From assembly GCA_038131695.1 (NCBI GenBank), contig JAYPQA010000018.1:7022-71021 (forward strand): a stretch of 64,000 nucleotides of DNA. Reading direction: 5' to 3'. The notes beneath the pieces are model-generated. The model saw only the letters and a list, made by a program, of their open reading frames with translations, was not told where the DNA came from and made no database searches. This stretch comes from JADHLK01 sp038131695. Lineage in GTDB: Bacteria; Pseudomonadota; Alphaproteobacteria; Puniceispirillales; Puniceispirillaceae. Of this stretch, positions 62,142 to 64,000 are shown one piece after another. Positions within the stretch are counted from its first letter, which is position 1. Each line of letters opens with the position of its first letter. The position numbers were made by a program, and so were the translations under genes.

Positions 62142-62627
62142 TCAGGCAGGATGGCCGCCGGGCCCGCGGGCATCCCGGCCAGTGCCCCGGGCTTTCAACT
62201 CCTTGATTTGCAAGCGTTCCGGCTCCAGAAAGCCGGGCCAGACCAGCTGCCCCGGCGACACTGGCACAAAGCCGAAGCGGGGATAGTAATCCGGCTCGCC
62301 TGAAATGAGACAGAGATCCCAGATGCCCTGGCTGGCAATGCCCAGCCCCTGCCAGACAAGCGCCTTGCCATGCCCCTTGCCGCGCAGCTCAGGCCGCACC
62401 GCCAGCGGGCCCAGCAATAATTGCGGGCGATCAAAAATCCGCACCTGCCAGAAGCGCAGTGAGCCAACCAGCTCTCCGGCCTCTTCAGCAATCAGGCACA
62501 GGCCGGGCACAGGCGGGCCGGGGCGCAAGCGCCAGACTGTCCGCTCAGCACGGCCCGCCCCGAAAGCAGCTTCCATCAGCCGCTCAATACCGGGCAGATC
62601 ATCTGGTTTTTGTTCCCGCAACTCCAT
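62142..62627 (-). CDS. GNAT family N-acetyltransferase
   Basis: A 161-aa protein of the YhbS-like acetyltransferase group. N-terminal MELREQKPDDLPGIERLMEA, beta-4 LLLGPLAVRPELRGKGHGKA holds the acetyl-CoA motif (R-G-K-G-H-G), and YYPRFGFVPVSPGQLVWPGF follows. The acceptor is unknown. The C-terminus is Gly/Arg-rich and probably disordered. It lies 17 bp downstream of gltB and may share its transcript. Confidence 0.88.
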   Translation of the reverse strand: MELREQKPDDLPGIERLMEAAFGAGRAERTVWRLRPGPPVPGLCLIAEEAGELVGSLRFWQVRIFDRPQLLLGPLAVRPELRGKGHGKALVWQGLGIASQGIWDLCLISGEPDYYPRFGFVPVSPGQLVWPGFLEPERLQIKELKARGTGRDARGPGGHPA

Positions 62628-62644
62628 GCAGGAGAGATGCCCTG

Positions 62645-64000
62645 TCAGGCGGAAGCGGTCAAGACAGATTCTGCATCAATGGCCGGATCAAGCTTGTCCA
62701 TCACTTCGAGCGGAATCACAAACCAGAAATTACCCAGCTCTGTGTGCCATTGGTTCAGCAGCCGCTTGGCCTGTGCTGAATCGGTCTCTTTTGCGTGCAA
62801 TTCCAGCAAGCCGCGCAAATGATCAGCCCAGCCGCCCGGCTGCATCCGGCTGAGATGCAGGGTCGCCGGGTTGACGCGGTCCGGGAAAACGCCCTCTGGA
62901 TCATGCACGAAAGCCTTGCCGCCGGTCATGCCGGCCCCGAAATTGGAGCCGGTGCTGCCCAGGATAACCACCTCGCCGCCGGTCATGTATTCACAGCCAT
63001 TGGAGCCGCAGCCCTCAACCACCGCGCTGGCCCCGGAATTCCGCACCGCCAGCCTTTCCCCGGCCTGCCCGGCTGCCAGCAACAGCCCGCCGGTCGCACC
63101 ATAAAGCACCGTATTGCCGATAATGGTATTCTGTTCGGCAACAAAATGGCTGGCGGCTGAGGGGCGCACGGTAACCATCCCGCCAGACAGCCCCTTGCCA
63201 ACATAATCATTGGCATCGCCTATCACATCGAGGCGCAGGCCCTGAACCGCAAAGGCCCCCAGCGACTGGCCAGCCGAGCCGCGCAGGCGCACGCTGATCT
63301 GGCCCGGCTTCAGCCCGGTCATGCCAAAGCGCCGCACAATATGTGACGAAAGCCGCGTGCCGATAGCGCGCTGGGTATTCTCTATATTGTAGGAGAGCTG
63401 CATCTTGCCGCCATGTTCCAGCGCCCCGGCCGCATCGCTGACCATCTGGGCATCCAGCGTATCGGGCACGCTCACCCGCGGCGCATCTGCTGACGGGCCG
63501 CCGCGTTGCTCCCCGGTCACATCCGCAACCACCAGCAGCGGGTTCAAATCCAGATCATCCAGCGCCGCATCGCCGCGTGAGACCTGGCTGAGCAGATAGG
63601 TTCGGCCGATCACTTCCGACAGCGAGCTGAAGCCCAGCCCGGCCAGAATCTCGCGCACCTCTTCAGCCAGATGGGTGAATAGCTGCACCACTTTTTCCGG
63701 CGTGCCGGTGAATTTCGCGCGCAGATCATCGCGCTGGGTGCAGACGCCAACCGGACAGGTATTGGAATGGCACTGGCGCACCATGATACAGCCCATCGCA
63801 ATCAGCGAGGAGGTGCCAATGCCAAATTCATCCGCGCCCAAAATCGCGGCCATGACAATATCACGCCCGGTCTTCAGCCCGCCATCAGTACGCAGCACAA
63901 CCTTGTCCCGCAGCCCGTTCATGGACAGCACCTGATGCACCTCAGACAGCCCCATCTCCCACGGCATTCCGGCGTGCTTGATAGAGGATTGCGGGCTGGC
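62645..64000 (-). CDS. gltB: Glutamate synthase large subunit, C-terminal part (5' partial)
   Basis: About 451 C-terminal residues; the frame stays open to the window end, where it reads ASPQSSIKHAGMPWE. The FMN barrel end is LRTDGGLKTGRDIVMAAILG. The 3Fe-4S cysteines are C-x5-C-x4-C in CIMVRQCHSNTCPVG. The GXGXG beta-helix domain includes GQSLGAFAVQGLRLDVIGDA, IIGNTVLYGATGGLLLAAGQ and FVHDPEGVFPDRVNPATL. It makes glutamate from glutamine and 2-oxoglutarate with NADPH. Confidence 0.95.
   Translation of the reverse strand, partial: ASPQSSIKHAGMPWEMGLSEVHQVLSMNGLRDKVVLRTDGGLKTGRDIVMAAILGADEFGIGTSSLIAMGCIMVRQCHSNTCPVGVCTQRDDLRAKFTGTPEKVVQLFTHLAEEVREILAGLGFSSLSEVIGRTYLLSQVSRGDAALDDLDLNPLLVVADVTGEQRGGPSADAPRVSVPDTLDAQMVSDAAGALEHGGKMQLSYNIENTQRAIGTRLSSHIVRRFGMTGLKPGQISVRLRGSAGQSLGAFAVQGLRLDVIGDANDYVGKGLSGGMVTVRPSAASHFVAEQNTIIGNTVLYGATGGLLLAAGQAGERLAVRNSGASAVVEGCGSNGCEYMTGGEVVILGSTGSNFGAGMTGGKAFVHDPEGVFPDRVNPATLHLSRMQPGGWADHLRGLLELHAKETDSAQAKRLLNQWHTELGNFWFVIPLEVMDKLDPAIDAESVLTASA

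Noticed and set aside
1..64000. Searched for CRISPR arrays, phage or transposase genes, toxin-antitoxin pairs and secretion-system clusters
   Set aside because: None found: no regularly spaced ~30-bp repeats, and no recognisable transposase, integrase, Cas or toxin gene.

Overview
The window reads as a chromosomal segment of a G+C-rich alphaproteobacterium with a large catabolic repertoire. Support for this includes an FzlA-type GST-like division protein (a family known from Alphaproteobacteria), the thrS-infC-rpmI-rplT-pheS-pheT block, TRAP transporters and a homogentisate cluster. A marine heterotroph of the SAR116 or rhodobacter-like kind is possible, but that is inference. No phage, insertion sequence, CRISPR array or plasmid gene was seen.

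Layout. 1-3.5 kb: paaABCDE, the phenylacetyl-CoA epoxidase (paaA is cut by the window edge). 3.6-9.1 kb: a TRAP transporter (dctP on the minus strand, dctQM on the plus strand) wrapped around a Rieske dioxygenase alpha/beta pair, plus a DUF3237 gene. 9.2-11.2 kb: an MFS carrier and an SDR. 11.1-20.1 kb: a divergent aromatic island. hmgA, an FAH-family hydrolase, an MBL protein, an FAD monooxygenase and a DUF2783 protein run leftward. A MarR regulator, a second FAD monooxygenase, a second DUF2783-like protein, a VOC protein and a nitroreductase run rightward. A 26-bp palindrome lies between the two arms.

20.1-29.5 kb: a mutarotase, an M20 hydrolase, a dipeptide-type ABC importer, an SDR and a P1/DmpA-type amidase. 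29.5-34.7 kb: kynureninase, a VOC-cupin fusion, a hydroxyacid dehydrogenase, a wrecked TIM-barrel isomerase and a CoxG-like protein. 34.7-47.1 kb: a GntR regulator between two divergent units. One holds a PIG-L/amidotransferase-like fusion, an EamA exporter, nagB, gloA and a BMP-type binding protein. The other is a sugar ABC importer that carries an argininosuccinate-lyase-like gene. Together they look like an amino-sugar or glycoconjugate uptake and breakdown system.

47.1-64 kb is mostly housekeeping: tRNA-Ser, lepA, leuA, a repeat-rich gap with the tail of an RTX protein, the pheT-to-thrS block, a glycosyltransferase, an alpha/beta hydrolase, fzlA, a GNAT gene and the 3' part of gltB.

The most important caution is that at least 17 genes are split by small indels, many of them in short homopolymers. 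Two of the split genes, pheT and thrS, must be functional in a living cell, so much of this is probably sequence error. Coordinates for split genes are given as the whole reconstructed gene. Lesions are much denser at 30.4-38.1 kb, where real gene decay is also possible.
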